Source of the DNA: Rhodococcus sp. Leaf247
GTDB lineage: Bacteria; Actinomycetota; Actinomycetes; Mycobacteriales; Mycobacteriaceae
Reading direction: 5' to 3'
DNA length: 64,000 nucleotides
Assembly (NCBI RefSeq): GCF_001426185.1
Contig: NZ_LMRP01000001.1
Location: 1,466,765-1,530,764 of the forward strand
The translations under genes and the position numbers were made by a program. The notes under the pieces are model-generated. The model worked only from the letters and a program-made list of their open reading frames with translations, searched no databases and was not told where the DNA came from. Below are positions 7,991 to 17,767 of this stretch, piece by piece (position 1 is the first letter of the stretch; each line of letters opens with the position of its first letter).

Positions 7991-9130
7991 ATGATCTCCG
8001 CACCCGCCACTCGTGACCTGACGGCCACGGTGCAGGTTCACATGACCGGCGCCGAATGGTTCGCCGATACCCCGGGCGGCCTGAACCGTTATTTCACCGA
8101 TCTCTTCCTCGCACTGACCGAGCTCGACGGCGTCGAGGCATCCGCCTCCGCCTTCGGCGACTCGGACCTGGGCACCGCCGGCTCCGATCCCCGCGCGTCG
8201 TCCTGGGGACCGACGGCCGGGTCGACCCTCTCCCGCGTCTGGTCGTCGCTGTCCGCCGACCGCGGCCTGCCGAAGTCCACTCTCATCGACCGCCACTTCA
8301 GCCTCTTCGGCCGTCCGACTCTGGGTCTGCGCGGCGCCCATCCGTCCGTGGCGCACTTCCACGGCCCGTGGGCCGCCGAGAGCGCGATGTCGGGGCAGAG
8401 CGACATGGTCGTCCGCGCCAAGTACTGGGTCGAGCGCCTCCGATTCCTCGACGTGCGCCGCTTCATCGTTCTCTCCGGACACTCGGCCCGGATCCTCACC
8501 GAGGACTACGCCGTCGATCCGTCCGCGATCACCGTCATCCCGCCGGGTGTCGACCTCGGCCGCTTCACCGTCACGCCGGCACCGAGCATCGCTCGACCCA
8601 CCGTCCTCTGCGTCCGTCGCCTCGAGCGACGGATGGGTATCGACCGTCTGATCGCCGCCTGGCCGTCCGTCGTCGCCGAGCACCCGGACGCACGACTCGT
8701 CGTCGTCGGCACCGGTACCGAAGAAGCGGCCCTGCGACGCCTCGCGGCCGACTCCCCCGCCGCGGACTCCATCGACTTCGCCGGACGCACCAGCGACGAG
8801 CGTCTGTCCGCGCTGTACGCCGAGGCCACCGTGTCGGTCGTTCCCACCCTGAGCCTCGAAGGCTTCGGACTGATCGCGCTCGAGTCCTGCGCCAGCGGAC
8901 GTGCACCGATCGTCACCGACTGCGGCGGGTTGCCCGACGCCGTCGCGGGTCTGGACCCCACCCTGGTCGTCCCGGCCGGCGACGTCGACGCACTCGCCCA
9001 CCGCCTGTCCACCGCCCTGAGCGGCGAGGTCCCCAGCGCCGCGGCCTGCCGAGCGCACGCCGAGACGTTCTCCTGGGAATCGTCGGCGCGTCAGCATGTC
9101 GACCTCTACCGAGAGCTGGTCCAGCGATGA
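7991..9130 (+). CDS. Glycosyltransferase family 4 (GT-B fold)
   Basis: 379 residues. N-terminal acceptor domain contains the glycine-rich PGGLNRY loop; the C-terminal nucleotide-sugar domain has the retaining-GT E-x7-E motif in EGFGLIALE (Glu290/Glu298), followed by CASGRAPIVTDCGGLPD. A cytoplasmic enzyme adding a sugar to the lipid-linked repeat unit. The ATG at 7991 has only a weak AAAGG upstream, and an in-frame ATG at 8042 is a possible alternative. It opens the first polysaccharide operon and its stop overlaps the next GT (ATGA). Donor and acceptor cannot be deduced. Confidence 0.88.
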   Translation: MISAPATRDLTATVQVHMTGAEWFADTPGGLNRYFTDLFLALTELDGVEASASAFGDSDLGTAGSDPRASSWGPTAGSTLSRVWSSLSADRGLPKSTLIDRHFSLFGRPTLGLRGAHPSVAHFHGPWAAESAMSGQSDMVVRAKYWVERLRFLDVRRFIVLSGHSARILTEDYAVDPSAITVIPPGVDLGRFTVTPAPSIARPTVLCVRRLERRMGIDRLIAAWPSVVAEHPDARLVVVGTGTEEAALRRLAADSPAADSIDFAGRTSDERLSALYAEATVSVVPTLSLEGFGLIALESCASGRAPIVTDCGGLPDAVAGLDPTLVVPAGDVDALAHRLSTALSGEVPSAAACRAHAETFSWESSARQHVDLYRELVQR

Positions 9131-10290
9131 CCCGCGCACTGTTCCTCGCACACACCGCGGCACCGTCCGGTGCGGAGATCGCCCTGCACCGCCTGGTCCG
9201 TGCCATGGACAAGACCGACGTCACTGTCGTCTTCACCGAGTCGGGCCCGATGGTCGACAAGCTGCGTGCCGACGGCACCGACGTGGTCGTCGTGGACGGT
9301 GCGTTCGACAGTCGCTCCGTGAAGATCGAGGGAATGTCGATCCGCCGCATGATCGGCGGGCTGACCGGGCTGATCCGCCTCGGCTGGGCCGTCGGCGCCG
9401 TCGTCCGCGAGTCGGGTGCCGATGTCGTCATCGCCGAGTCGTCCAAGGCGCTGCTCATGGGAACCATCGCCTCGCGGCGTGCCCGGGTGCCCCTGGTGTG
9501 GCACTCCCACGACCGGATATCGCGCGAGTACTTCGGCGCGCTGTTCACCGCCGTCCTCCACGTCCTGGGCTGGACCGCCTGCCGCGGGTTCATCGCCAAC
9601 AGCACGTCGACACTGAAGTCGCTCCCCACTTGGCGTCGGCCGGCCGTGGTCGCCTACCCCGGTGTCGACGGGTCGGCGGACCGCCCGACGGGCGCCCGCC
9701 CCGAGCAGTCCGCTCCCGAGGACACCGTGCTGTGCCTCGTCGCCCGCCTCACCCCGTGGAAGGGACACGTCCTCTTCCTCGAGGCGATCGCCGCGATGAC
9801 CACCCGCCCGGCGCACGTCTTCCTCGTCGGCGGCACCTTCTTCGGCGAGGAGCCTTACCGCGCCGAGCTCGAGGCCATGGCCGCCGCCCTCGATCTCCCC
9901 GTCACCTTCACCGGCCACGTCGACGATCCGCGGGACTACATGCGGATGTCCGACGTGCTGGTGCACTGCACCTTGACGGCCGAGCCGTTCGGCCAGGTCG
10001 TCGTCGAGGGCATGCTGGCCGGGTGCGCCGTCGTCGCGTCACGGCCGGGCGGACCTGCGGAAATCGTCGAGCACGGCGTCAACGGCATGCTGGTCGATTC
10101 CGGCGACCGTGAGGCGCTCACCGCCATGCTCGATCGCGTCGTCGCCGACCGTGACCTGCGGACGCGTTTGTCCGCGGCCGCCCCGGCTCGTGCAGCACAC
10201 TTCGACATCGAGGAGTCGGCCCGCACGGTCGAGGACTTCCTCGAGCGTGTGCTCGACAGCGTGACGGTGGGTGCTCACCATGGTCGGTGA
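9127..10290 (+). CDS. Glycosyltransferase family 4 (GT-B fold)
   Basis: 387 residues. The first Rossmann domain begins MTRALFLAHTAAPSGAE, typical of GT4 acceptor domains. The donor domain contains LVARLTPWKGH and the E-x7-E motif EPFGQVVVE (Glu286/Glu294). The ATG at 9127 overlaps the preceding stop by 4 bp, so translation is coupled; longer upstream readings of this frame run antisense-like through the previous gene and are rejected. Likely adds a later residue to the undecaprenyl-linked repeat of the first glycan. Confidence 0.9.
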   Translation: MTRALFLAHTAAPSGAEIALHRLVRAMDKTDVTVVFTESGPMVDKLRADGTDVVVVDGAFDSRSVKIEGMSIRRMIGGLTGLIRLGWAVGAVVRESGADVVIAESSKALLMGTIASRRARVPLVWHSHDRISREYFGALFTAVLHVLGWTACRGFIANSTSTLKSLPTWRRPAVVAYPGVDGSADRPTGARPEQSAPEDTVLCLVARLTPWKGHVLFLEAIAAMTTRPAHVFLVGGTFFGEEPYRAELEAMAAALDLPVTFTGHVDDPRDYMRMSDVLVHCTLTAEPFGQVVVEGMLAGCAVVASRPGGPAEIVEHGVNGMLVDSGDREALTAMLDRVVADRDLRTRLSAAAPARAAHFDIEESARTVEDFLERVLDSVTVGAHHGR

Positions 10291-11668
10291 ACTCACCCGA
10301 GGCGGCGTGCGGGGCGGTCCCCCCACCGAGTCTCCGAACAACCGTCCCGGCTCGCTGCACAAGCTCTCCGCCGTTCGCGACATCGCCTTCGTCAGCTTCG
10401 GCAAGTACGGCCAGTACCTGGTCACCATCGTGACGTTGCCGCTCACGGCCCGCATCCTGGGCACCGAGGGACTGGGTCTGCTCGCGATCGCGATGTCGGC
10501 GTACTTCATCGGCTCGCTGCTGGTCGACTTCGGCATCACCACGTTCCTCGCGGCGATGGCGAACGACGAGAACCTCAACCAGCTGCGCGGGAACTACCTC
10601 GCGCTGCGCGCCACCGTGCTCGCCGTGATGGGCACCGGGCTGCTGGCCAGCCTCACCCTGGGTGCGCACGTGCACCTGCACATGATCCTGCTCGGCCTCT
10701 TCGCCGGCGGCTTCGCGTCCTTCGGTGACGACTGGGTGCTCGTTGCCCAAGCACGGTTCGGTATCGGCGTCGTCTACCAGGGCGTCGCCCGCATCCTGTA
10801 CCTCGTCCTGCTGGTGACACTGCTCCCGATGTTCCCCAGCGCCGCCGTGGCGATGCTCTGCCTGCTGGCGTCCTCGATCGTCCCCGTCGCCCTGACGTGG
10901 CGACTGACCATCCGGGAGTTCGGTCGACCGAGCCGGCCGAAGGACGTCACCACGATGGTGCGCCTCGGCGTGCCCGTCCTGACCTCGCGGTTGCTGATCA
11001 CCAGCTACGGCCAGGGTGCGGCGACCTTCTACTCCGTGGCTCTGTCCGCGGCATCGCTCGGCATCTTCTCGGCCAGCGACCGACTGGTCCGCGCGTTCCA
11101 GTCGTTGCTCGACGCCATCGGTTACGGCCTGCTGCCGCGACTGGCGCGGGGCCGCGAGGACCAGTTCTGGCAGAACGCACTGCGCGGACTCGCCGCCTGC
11201 GTGGGTGTGGCCGTCGTGGCCACCGTCGGTCTGTGGATCAGCGCCCCGCTGCTGATCTCGCTGGTGTTCGGCGACGAGTTCACCTCCGCCGTCTCCATCA
11301 TGCGGGTGCAGGTGTTCATCCTTCCGTTCACCGCCATCACCTCGTTCGTGACCACCGCGATCCTGCCGGTCCGCCAGGACACCAAGGGCGTGCTGATCGG
11401 CGCCGTCATCGGCACCGTGTTCGCCGCAGGGGCTCTGGCCACCGCGCTGTCCACCGGGTCCGTGTGGGCACTGGTGTACGGAACTCTGACCTGCGAGGTC
11501 GCTGTCGCCGCGTGGTACCTGCTGCGCGTGCGCATGCTGCACCGACGTGCCGACGACGCGCTGCGTCTCGAGGCCGACGCCCCCACCACACCCCTGTACG
11601 TCGTCGACGCCGACGCACCTACCGTCCCGTTCGCCGCCCGCACTCGCGGCAAGGAGGTCCGACGATGA
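10280..11668 (+). CDS. wzx: Wzx-type polysaccharide repeat-unit flippase (first locus)
   Basis: 462 residues with about 12-14 hydrophobic segments and the N-terminal pattern of the polysaccharide exporter (MOP) superfamily: VRDIAFVSFGKYGQYLVTIVT, then TARILGTEGLGLLAIA. A cytoplasmic N-terminal arm of about 30 residues precedes TM1 and a polar tail of about 40 residues ends the protein. The ATG at 10280 is preferred to a GTG at 10271; it overlaps the preceding GT by 11 bp. Expected to flip undecaprenyl-PP-linked repeat units. One of three Wzx-like genes in the window (also 43020 and 57134). Confidence 0.88.
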   Translation: MVGELTRGGVRGGPPTESPNNRPGSLHKLSAVRDIAFVSFGKYGQYLVTIVTLPLTARILGTEGLGLLAIAMSAYFIGSLLVDFGITTFLAAMANDENLNQLRGNYLALRATVLAVMGTGLLASLTLGAHVHLHMILLGLFAGGFASFGDDWVLVAQARFGIGVVYQGVARILYLVLLVTLLPMFPSAAVAMLCLLASSIVPVALTWRLTIREFGRPSRPKDVTTMVRLGVPVLTSRLLITSYGQGAATFYSVALSAASLGIFSASDRLVRAFQSLLDAIGYGLLPRLARGREDQFWQNALRGLAACVGVAVVATVGLWISAPLLISLVFGDEFTSAVSIMRVQVFILPFTAITSFVTTAILPVRQDTKGVLIGAVIGTVFAAGALATALSTGSVWALVYGTLTCEVAVAAWYLLRVRMLHRRADDALRLEADAPTTPLYVVDADAPTVPFAARTRGKEVRR

Positions 11669-12666
11669 AGATCCTCTTCCTCGGAGACGACTGGATCGGC
11701 AGCAACGCCCGGTCCATGGCGGACGGGTTCCGCGAAGCGGGCCACACCGTGCTCGTCGTCGACACGACACCTGTCGCGCTGCCGACACGGTTGTCGCCGC
11801 CGTGGGTGTACAGCAAGCTCGGCCGCGGCCGTGCCCCGTGGGTGCTCGAAGCTCTGCACCGCCGGATCGAGGCGGCCGCAGCGCAGTTCCGCCCGGACAT
11901 GCTGTTCGCGTTCCGCACCGTGCACCTCGACCAGGACCGACTGCTGGCTCTGCCGGCGGGTCTGCACGTGCACTACAGCCCGGACGACGTGTCCAACCCC
12001 TACAACACCACGCCGGAATACCTGCGCCGCGAGGCGGACTGGGACCTCGTCGTCACGACCAAGCAGCACAACGTGCCCGAGCTGGAGTCGCGCGGAGCGA
12101 AGTCCACGCTGTTCGTCCACAGTGCGTACGACCCGGCCTGGCACCGTCCGACCGCCCGTCGGGATCCGGCCGAGTACCTCGTCGGCTTCATCGGTGCCTG
12201 CCGCCCCGACCGTCGCGACTCGATGGTGGAGCTCGCTCGCAAGCACGGGTCGGCGATGACGGTCCAGGGACCGGGATGGCGAAGGGTGTCCGCCCTGCGG
12301 ACGACGTCGGCTCACATCGGGGGTCCCGTGTACGGCGAGGGATTCTCGGTGGCGGTGTCGGCCGTGCTGGCCAACCTGGTGCTGCTCAACTCCGACAACC
12401 GCGACACGCACACCTGCCGCACCTTCGAGGTGCCCGCGGCCGGCGGATTGTTCGTCGGCGAGCGCACCGACGAGCACATGTCGCTCCTCGAGGACGGACG
12501 GGAATGCCGACTTTTCTCGAGTTCGGAGGAACTCGATGACATCCTGACGTGGTGCCGCACCGAACCCGATGCAGCAAGGGACATGGCGGAACGCGGTCGG
12601 CTGCGGATCGTCGGTGACCACCACGCGTACGTGGACCGAGCACGGGAGATGATCGATGCGGTGTGA
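11665..12666 (+). CDS. CgeB-like glycosyltransferase
   Basis: 333 residues beginning MKILFLGDDWIGSNARSMADG, with the layout of CgeB/DUF3880-type GT-B transferases: VHYSPDDVSNP in the middle and a C-terminal donor part with NLVLLNSDNRDTHTCRTFEVPAAGG, which resembles the family's ending (R-x-F-E-x-x-A-x-G-x-x). Strong Shine-Dalgarno AAGGAGGT at 11651-11658, 6 nt before the ATG, although the start also overlaps the wzx stop (ATGA). Probably adds one sugar of the first glycan. Confidence 0.82.
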   Translation: MKILFLGDDWIGSNARSMADGFREAGHTVLVVDTTPVALPTRLSPPWVYSKLGRGRAPWVLEALHRRIEAAAAQFRPDMLFAFRTVHLDQDRLLALPAGLHVHYSPDDVSNPYNTTPEYLRREADWDLVVTTKQHNVPELESRGAKSTLFVHSAYDPAWHRPTARRDPAEYLVGFIGACRPDRRDSMVELARKHGSAMTVQGPGWRRVSALRTTSAHIGGPVYGEGFSVAVSAVLANLVLLNSDNRDTHTCRTFEVPAAGGLFVGERTDEHMSLLEDGRECRLFSSSEELDDILTWCRTEPDAARDMAERGRLRIVGDHHAYVDRAREMIDAV

Positions 12667-12702
12667 CATCGGTTCCGTGACCCGTGCTCTCGGCGGTGCA
12701 CG

Positions 12703-14109
12703 ATGACCGCCGTGACCGGCGTCGCGCTGACGGCTGCGGCCATCGTCGCCCTCGTCGTGTCGGCGCTCTTCGTCCCGGGCATCGCCAAGGTGTTCATTCT
12801 GGCTCAGGCCGCCTACTGGTCCCTGAGCTACGTGGCGCGTCCCGTCGTGCTGCTGTGGACTCTGCCGGCACCCCAGTTCGCGGACAGCCTCGCCGATCCG
12901 CGCCTGGCCACCATCGGGTACGACATCGGCATCGCCGAGGTTCTGAAGCCGGTCGTGTTCGGGTTGTGGTTCTACGTCGCTCTCGTCGTCGCGTACGTGC
13001 TCTTCCGGCGGTGGCGAAAGGGACCGCAGGAACGCCAGACGATCGGCGCTGCGGTGTCGGATCCGAACTTCTTCCGCAGCCTCGGCACCATCTACGTGCT
13101 CGGCCTCGGCGGACGCTTCGTCTCCTTCGCGACCGGTAACACCGGGTCGGCCGGCGAGGTCTCGAGCTCCAACCCGCTTCTCGACTTCGCCGCGACGATG
13201 GCCACGGTGGGCGCGCTCGGTCTGATCGTGTTCGCGCGGCCGGAGAAGCTGTGGCAGACGACCGCCCTGCTGCTCGGCCTGATGGGCATGGAGCTGGTGT
13301 GGACCGTCATCGTCGAGTCCAAGACGCCGGTCCTCGGTGCGGCTCTGGCCGTCGCCGTGCGCTTCGCCTTGATCGGCTGGACCCGCGCGACCGTCGTCGG
13401 TGTCCTCGGAATCTCCGTGGGGGCGATCGGAGCCTTCGGCCTCCTGCAGTCGTTGAAGGTCGATCCCGAGGCTCGCGCGATCTCCGCGGCCGCCGAGGCC
13501 AGCTATCCCCCTGTCGTGCAACCGTTCCTGCCCATCCTGCGTCGCTTCGATCTGTTGGAAGCCGCGACGGATGCCTACTACATGCAGGGCCGGCAATGGA
13601 TCTCGCACGCGGACGTGGTGAAGAATGCTCTGCTGAACTTCATCCCGTCGCAGCTTCTCGGATCCGAGAAGTTCCAGTCCGGCACCGCGTGGGCCAACCA
13701 GGTCCGCGGTTCGTCGGTGGACATGCGCAACGTGTCCGTCTCCCTCGCCGAAGGAAACATCAGCGAGGGCTACGTCTTCGGCGGTTTCGCCGGTGTGGCC
13801 GTGACCATGACGTTCACCTTCGTCATGGTGTTGGTCGCTGTTCGATGGATCGTGGCGAAGAACTTCATCTTCGTCGTCCTCGGGTTGACGCTCATCGAGT
13901 ACCCGGTGCTCTTCGAGCGCGGGATCCTGGGCACCACCGAATCCATCGGTAAGTCACTGCAATTGGCAATTCTCGTGTGGATAGTGACGCTTCTCGTCGG
14001 CGAGTACTCACGTCAGTGTGCGGAGACACCCCCTCCGACCACCTACGTGCCCGACGACATTTCTGCACTCGACCGCTCTTCGAGCAAAGGATCAGCATCA
14101 TGGGTTTGA
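12703..14109 (+). CDS. wzy: Wzy-like polysaccharide polymerase (multi-pass membrane protein)
   Basis: 468 residues with about ten hydrophobic helices and a large extracytoplasmic loop around residues 260-345 (YYMQGRQWISHADVVKNALLNFIP), the usual topology of Wzy and O-antigen-polymerase proteins. Primary-sequence conservation in this family is low, so the call rests on topology and position between GT/Wzx genes and a Wzz-like gene. A polar C-terminal tail overlaps the next start by 10 bp. Expected to polymerise flipped repeat units at the outer face of the membrane. Confidence 0.75.
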   Translation: MTAVTGVALTAAAIVALVVSALFVPGIAKVFILAQAAYWSLSYVARPVVLLWTLPAPQFADSLADPRLATIGYDIGIAEVLKPVVFGLWFYVALVVAYVLFRRWRKGPQERQTIGAAVSDPNFFRSLGTIYVLGLGGRFVSFATGNTGSAGEVSSSNPLLDFAATMATVGALGLIVFARPEKLWQTTALLLGLMGMELVWTVIVESKTPVLGAALAVAVRFALIGWTRATVVGVLGISVGAIGAFGLLQSLKVDPEARAISAAAEASYPPVVQPFLPILRRFDLLEAATDAYYMQGRQWISHADVVKNALLNFIPSQLLGSEKFQSGTAWANQVRGSSVDMRNVSVSLAEGNISEGYVFGGFAGVAVTMTFTFVMVLVAVRWIVAKNFIFVVLGLTLIEYPVLFERGILGTTESIGKSLQLAILVWIVTLLVGEYSRQCAETPPPTTYVPDDISALDRSSSKGSASWV

Positions 14110-16001
14110 TCGATTACGTGAACATCGCACGACGCAGGTGGATGACCATCCTGGCCTTCGTCGTGTTGGGAACGGTTGCGGCAGCGGCGTACACGTCGAC
14201 GCTGAGCTACTCCTACACCTCGTCGAGCCGTCTCTACGTCTCGATGGCGACGGGCACCTCGGTGTCGGACGCCTACCAGGGCAACATGGCGGCGCAGCAG
14301 CGTGTGACGTCCTACGTCAACCTGGTGACCAGTGAGCGCGTCATGGCGGGGGTCATCTCCGACCTGCAGCTCGACACCACCCCGGCCGCTCTCGCGTCGA
14401 CGGTGACCACTTCCTTCGCCCCGGCCACCGTGCTGATCGGCATCTCGGTGTCCGACTCGACGCCGGACGGCGCGCGGGCGATCAACGACGCTGTCGTCGT
14501 CGAGTTCCGCGACCTGGTCAACGAGATCGAGACCACCGAGATCGGTGCCGCCCCGGCAGCAAAGGTGACCGTCGTCGACCCGGCGACCACACCCGCCGCT
14601 GTCGGTGGACCCGCCCCGATGCGCACCCTCGCGCTCGGTGCCATCGCCGGCATGATGCTCGGCTGTGCCGCGGCGTACGTCCGCGATCGCTTCGACAAGC
14701 GAATCCGCACCACCGGTCAGGTTCCCGCCGTGGCGGACAAGCCGTTCCTGGGTGACGTCAAGGCCGCCACGCGCACGGCCGACGCCCGACGCGCAGCGCT
14801 GCGCCTCGACGCCGGCGTGGGTCGCACCACTCCCCATTCGATCGCCGTCATCGGCGTCTCGCCCGCCGGTGGATCGGACACGGTCCTCGCTCTGGCACGT
14901 GCGCTCAGCGGCCTCGGCCGCCCGACGCTCGTCGTCGACGCCTGCACCGACGGCACCGGTATCTCGTCCCGCATGTCGAACGCCGAGGGGCTCGCCGATC
15001 TCGCGCGGTCACCGAAGCGCTCCGCGACCGACCTCACGCGGCCGAGTCAGGTCGAGGACCTGAGCATCCTCCCCATGGGCGTCGGCGACGACCGGACGAC
15101 GATGTTCCTGGCCTCCCCTCGCTTCGGCACGATCGTGCAGTCCCTGACGTCCGATCGTGACTACGTGGTGATCGACGCGACCTCGGTCGCGGACGCCACG
15201 GATGCGCTCGCCATCGCCGTGCACGTCGACTACGTCATCGTCACGGTCGAGGTCGGCACCACCACCGCGGCACAGCTGCGGGCGTTCCTCACCGAGCTCG
15301 ACTCGATCGGCGTCTCCGTCGCGGGGACCGTTCTGGTCCCCCACGTCTCGACCCGCCGCTGGCCGCTGTCCTTGCTGGGTCGCTCCGAGTCCAAGGACGA
15401 CCTGGTGCAGGCACCGGCTCCGAAGGCTGCTGCCGCATCCGACGTGCAGGACGAGCCGACCACCAGTCGGCCTGCCGGCCCGTCGCGCTCCTACGAACCG
15501 GCACCGCGTCCGCAGATGGACTACCAGCAGAGCGATCGCCGGCACGACGACGAGTACGGCCACGGACGCGGCGACGCGTACGGCGACCGCTGGGACACCG
15601 TTCAGCCCGCACCGCGTGCGGACCGGTACGTGCGGCCGACCGGTCGGCCCGACGAGCGTTACGACGTGGTCCAGTCACCGGCCGACGCCGAGACGGACCG
15701 GATCCATGTCGTCGCACCGGAGCCCGCCCCGACGAGCGAGCCCGACACGACGGCCGTCGAGCCCGAGGTCGCGGATACCGTTGCCACGCAGTCGGATATC
15801 GACGAGCCGACCGAGGACGACGTGCCCGCCACGGAGGTATCCGAGAACGACACGGACGACGATGCCGAGAGTTCCGACGACTCCGACGACTCGGAGGCAG
15901 CCGCACCGGAGCAGTCCGACAAGACCACCGTCACGAAGGCGACGCGGACGCTGCGTCCCCGCTCGTCGGCGGGACGTCGAACGATTCGAGTCACGAAATG
16001 A
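14100..16001 (+). CDS. Wzz/CapA-like chain-length regulator fused to a degenerate BY-kinase domain
   Basis: 633 residues. Wzz-type N-terminus with TM1 at about 14-31, an extracytoplasmic domain containing VSDAYQGNMAAQQRVTSYVNL, and TM2 at about 176-193. The cytoplasmic P-loop-like domain (about 245-440) is damaged: the Walker A position reads SPAGGSDTV (253-261) with no lysine. An A'-like TLVVDAC and a B-like DYVVIDAT remain. The tail (about 450-633) is a long low-complexity acidic, proline- and arginine-rich extension with scattered tyrosines. The ATG at 14100 has AAAGGA 8 nt upstream. Likely controls polymer length without its own kinase activity; it might be a substrate of the intact BY-kinase at 30600. 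Confidence 0.85.
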   Translation: MGLIDYVNIARRRWMTILAFVVLGTVAAAAYTSTLSYSYTSSSRLYVSMATGTSVSDAYQGNMAAQQRVTSYVNLVTSERVMAGVISDLQLDTTPAALASTVTTSFAPATVLIGISVSDSTPDGARAINDAVVVEFRDLVNEIETTEIGAAPAAKVTVVDPATTPAAVGGPAPMRTLALGAIAGMMLGCAAAYVRDRFDKRIRTTGQVPAVADKPFLGDVKAATRTADARRAALRLDAGVGRTTPHSIAVIGVSPAGGSDTVLALARALSGLGRPTLVVDACTDGTGISSRMSNAEGLADLARSPKRSATDLTRPSQVEDLSILPMGVGDDRTTMFLASPRFGTIVQSLTSDRDYVVIDATSVADATDALAIAVHVDYVIVTVEVGTTTAAQLRAFLTELDSIGVSVAGTVLVPHVSTRRWPLSLLGRSESKDDLVQAPAPKAAAASDVQDEPTTSRPAGPSRSYEPAPRPQMDYQQSDRRHDDEYGHGRGDAYGDRWDTVQPAPRADRYVRPTGRPDERYDVVQSPADAETDRIHVVAPEPAPTSEPDTTAVEPEVADTVATQSDIDEPTEDDVPATEVSENDTDDDAESSDDSDDSEAAAPEQSDKTTVTKATRTLRPRSSAGRRTIRVTK

Positions 16002-17767
16002 CGATCGAGGCAGTCCGACCCGTCACCGCCCCGAGCCCGATCGGCTCGGCATCCCGAGAGGAACGCACGCCCATGTCGACATCGCCGACCTGGTTCGGAT
16101 CGGGTGGCCGACGCTTGTTCGGCGTCGTTCACATTCCGGAGGGCGGCCAGGCCAAGGCCGGTGTCGTGCTGTGCTCCTCGATGGGCAAGGAGCACGTCGA
16201 CACCTACCGCGGCCTCAAGCTGCTGGCTCAGGAGTTGTCCGCGGCCGGTTTCGCGGTGCTCCGATTCGACTACTTCGGCGTCGGCGATTCCGGCGGTGAG
16301 CAGAACGACCCGGCCGCGGTGGATGGGTGGTTGGCCAGCATCGGGGACGCGGTGGCCCTGGTGCGCTCCCTCGGGTGCGAGACCGTGTCCGCGGTGGGCC
16401 TGCGATCCGGCGCGCTGCTGCTCGACCGCGCCGCCGACTCGGTCGGACCGCTCCACACGGCAGTGCTGTGGGATCCGGTTCCTCGGGGACGCGCGTACCT
16501 GCGCGAGCAGCAGGCGCTGTACCGCCTCGGAGTCGGGTCGGATACGCCTACCGACGCGTCGACTCCGGACGACACCGATCTGCACACCATCGGCCATTCC
16601 CTGTCGGCGGAGGCTGCGGCCGCCCTGTCCGCCATGGAGATCTCCGCGTCGTCGTCGTCGGTGTCGAACTGGGTGTTCGCCCTGCGCGACGGCTACTCCT
16701 CGCCGCGGCTCGACAAGGCCGTCCAGCGTTCCGGAGGCGTGGTTCGCGACGTCGGCCCGATGACCGAATTCGTCACTCCGGAAAGCTTTCTCGTGCCGAT
16801 TCCCGCGCGAGCAGTCCGCGAGATCGTCGACATCGTCGAGGACGCGCACCGGGGCGACGTCGCGGTTCCCGTGTCGTTCGAGCCGGTCACCAGCGTCACG
16901 CACGAGGCAGTCGACGGCACCGTCTTCACCGAACACATCGAGAGCGTCGGCGCCCACGGCCTGTTCGGCATCCGCTCGACACCGGCCGAGGTGGACCCCT
17001 CTGCCCGGACCCTCGTGTTCTGCGCGACCGCCAACGACACCAGGACGGGTCCGGCCCGTCTGTGGGTCGAACTGGCCCGTGAGGCAGCTCGCGCCGGCAC
17101 GTCGGCGCTGCGTTTCGATCGACGCGGAACAGGCGAGTCGGAAACAGTCCGCGCCGACGAGCACACCCCCATCTACTCGGCGGAGAGCGCCGACGACGTG
17201 GTCGCGGCCGCCCGTGCAGCGCACGAGGATCCGCGTCGCGTAGTCCTCGCCGGCATCTGCTCGGGGTCCTGGAACGCAGCTCACGCCGCGACCGAGATCG
17301 GTGCGGGCGGCGCCGTGATGGTGAACGCCATCGCGTGGAGTTGGAAGCGGAAGAAGTCCACTCAGGGCGAGATCGACCCCGCCGACCTGGGCATCCCCCG
17401 GTCCGATCCGGCGTGGCAGAAGACGCCGCGTGCACGTGTGAAGAACGCTCTGCAGACGCACCTGCCGTATCGGGCGTGGCGCCAGCTCGGCGTCCGCGGA
17501 GTCACCCAGGTTCCCGAGGTCATCCTTCGCTCCCTCGCCGGTAGCGGCGTGACGTCCACCGTGATCCTGGCTCCGGCGGATCACCGCTGGTTCGTCGATC
17601 AGCGTGGACCGGAAGGCATGGACCGCATCGAGCGGCGCTTCCACTCGGTTCCCGAGATCGTGCCGGCACCCGTCGGTGACCACTCCGCGTACCACGTGGA
17701 CATGCGGCGCACGATCATCTCGACCGTCCTCGAACGCACGACGGAGAAACGCGACGTGACCACGTGA
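15998..17767 (+). CDS. Tandem alpha/beta-hydrolase protein (exosortase-A-associated hydrolase-like)
   Basis: 589 residues made of two alpha/beta-hydrolase domains. Domain 1 (about 27-280): RRLFGVVHIPEGG, SSMGKEHVDTYRG, LRFDYFGVGDSGG; its nucleophile elbow reads GLRSGA, without the usual G-x-S-x-G spacing. Domain 2 (about 300-580): RFDRRGTGESE and the elbow GICSG, where cysteine takes the nucleophile position, with a late histidine in GDHSAYHV. Related proteins accompany exosortase-type exopolysaccharide loci. The ATG at 15998 overlaps the previous stop; an in-frame ATG at 16073 would drop a disordered N-terminus. Possible roles are acyl or aminoacyl transfer or hydrolysis on glycan intermediates; domain 1 may be non-catalytic. 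Confidence 0.8.
   Translation: MTIEAVRPVTAPSPIGSASREERTPMSTSPTWFGSGGRRLFGVVHIPEGGQAKAGVVLCSSMGKEHVDTYRGLKLLAQELSAAGFAVLRFDYFGVGDSGGEQNDPAAVDGWLASIGDAVALVRSLGCETVSAVGLRSGALLLDRAADSVGPLHTAVLWDPVPRGRAYLREQQALYRLGVGSDTPTDASTPDDTDLHTIGHSLSAEAAAALSAMEISASSSSVSNWVFALRDGYSSPRLDKAVQRSGGVVRDVGPMTEFVTPESFLVPIPARAVREIVDIVEDAHRGDVAVPVSFEPVTSVTHEAVDGTVFTEHIESVGAHGLFGIRSTPAEVDPSARTLVFCATANDTRTGPARLWVELAREAARAGTSALRFDRRGTGESETVRADEHTPIYSAESADDVVAAARAAHEDPRRVVLAGICSGSWNAAHAATEIGAGGAVMVNAIAWSWKRKKSTQGEIDPADLGIPRSDPAWQKTPRARVKNALQTHLPYRAWRQLGVRGVTQVPEVILRSLAGSGVTSTVILAPADHRWFVDQRGPEGMDRIERRFHSVPEIVPAPVGDHSAYHVDMRRTIISTVLERTTEKRDVTT

Noticed and set aside
8056..9126. N-terminal extension of the second glycosyltransferase
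   Set aside because: Reads as an Arg-rich out-of-frame translation of the first glycosyltransferase; the coupled ATG at 9127 begins the GT fold.
11122..13608. 828-codon minus-strand open frame under the CgeB-like and Wzy genes
   Set aside because: Composition is shadow-like and it runs through three well-supported plus-strand genes.
15659..17695. 678-codon minus-strand open frame under the tandem hydrolase
   Set aside because: No recognisable domains; typical antisense frame of GC-rich DNA.
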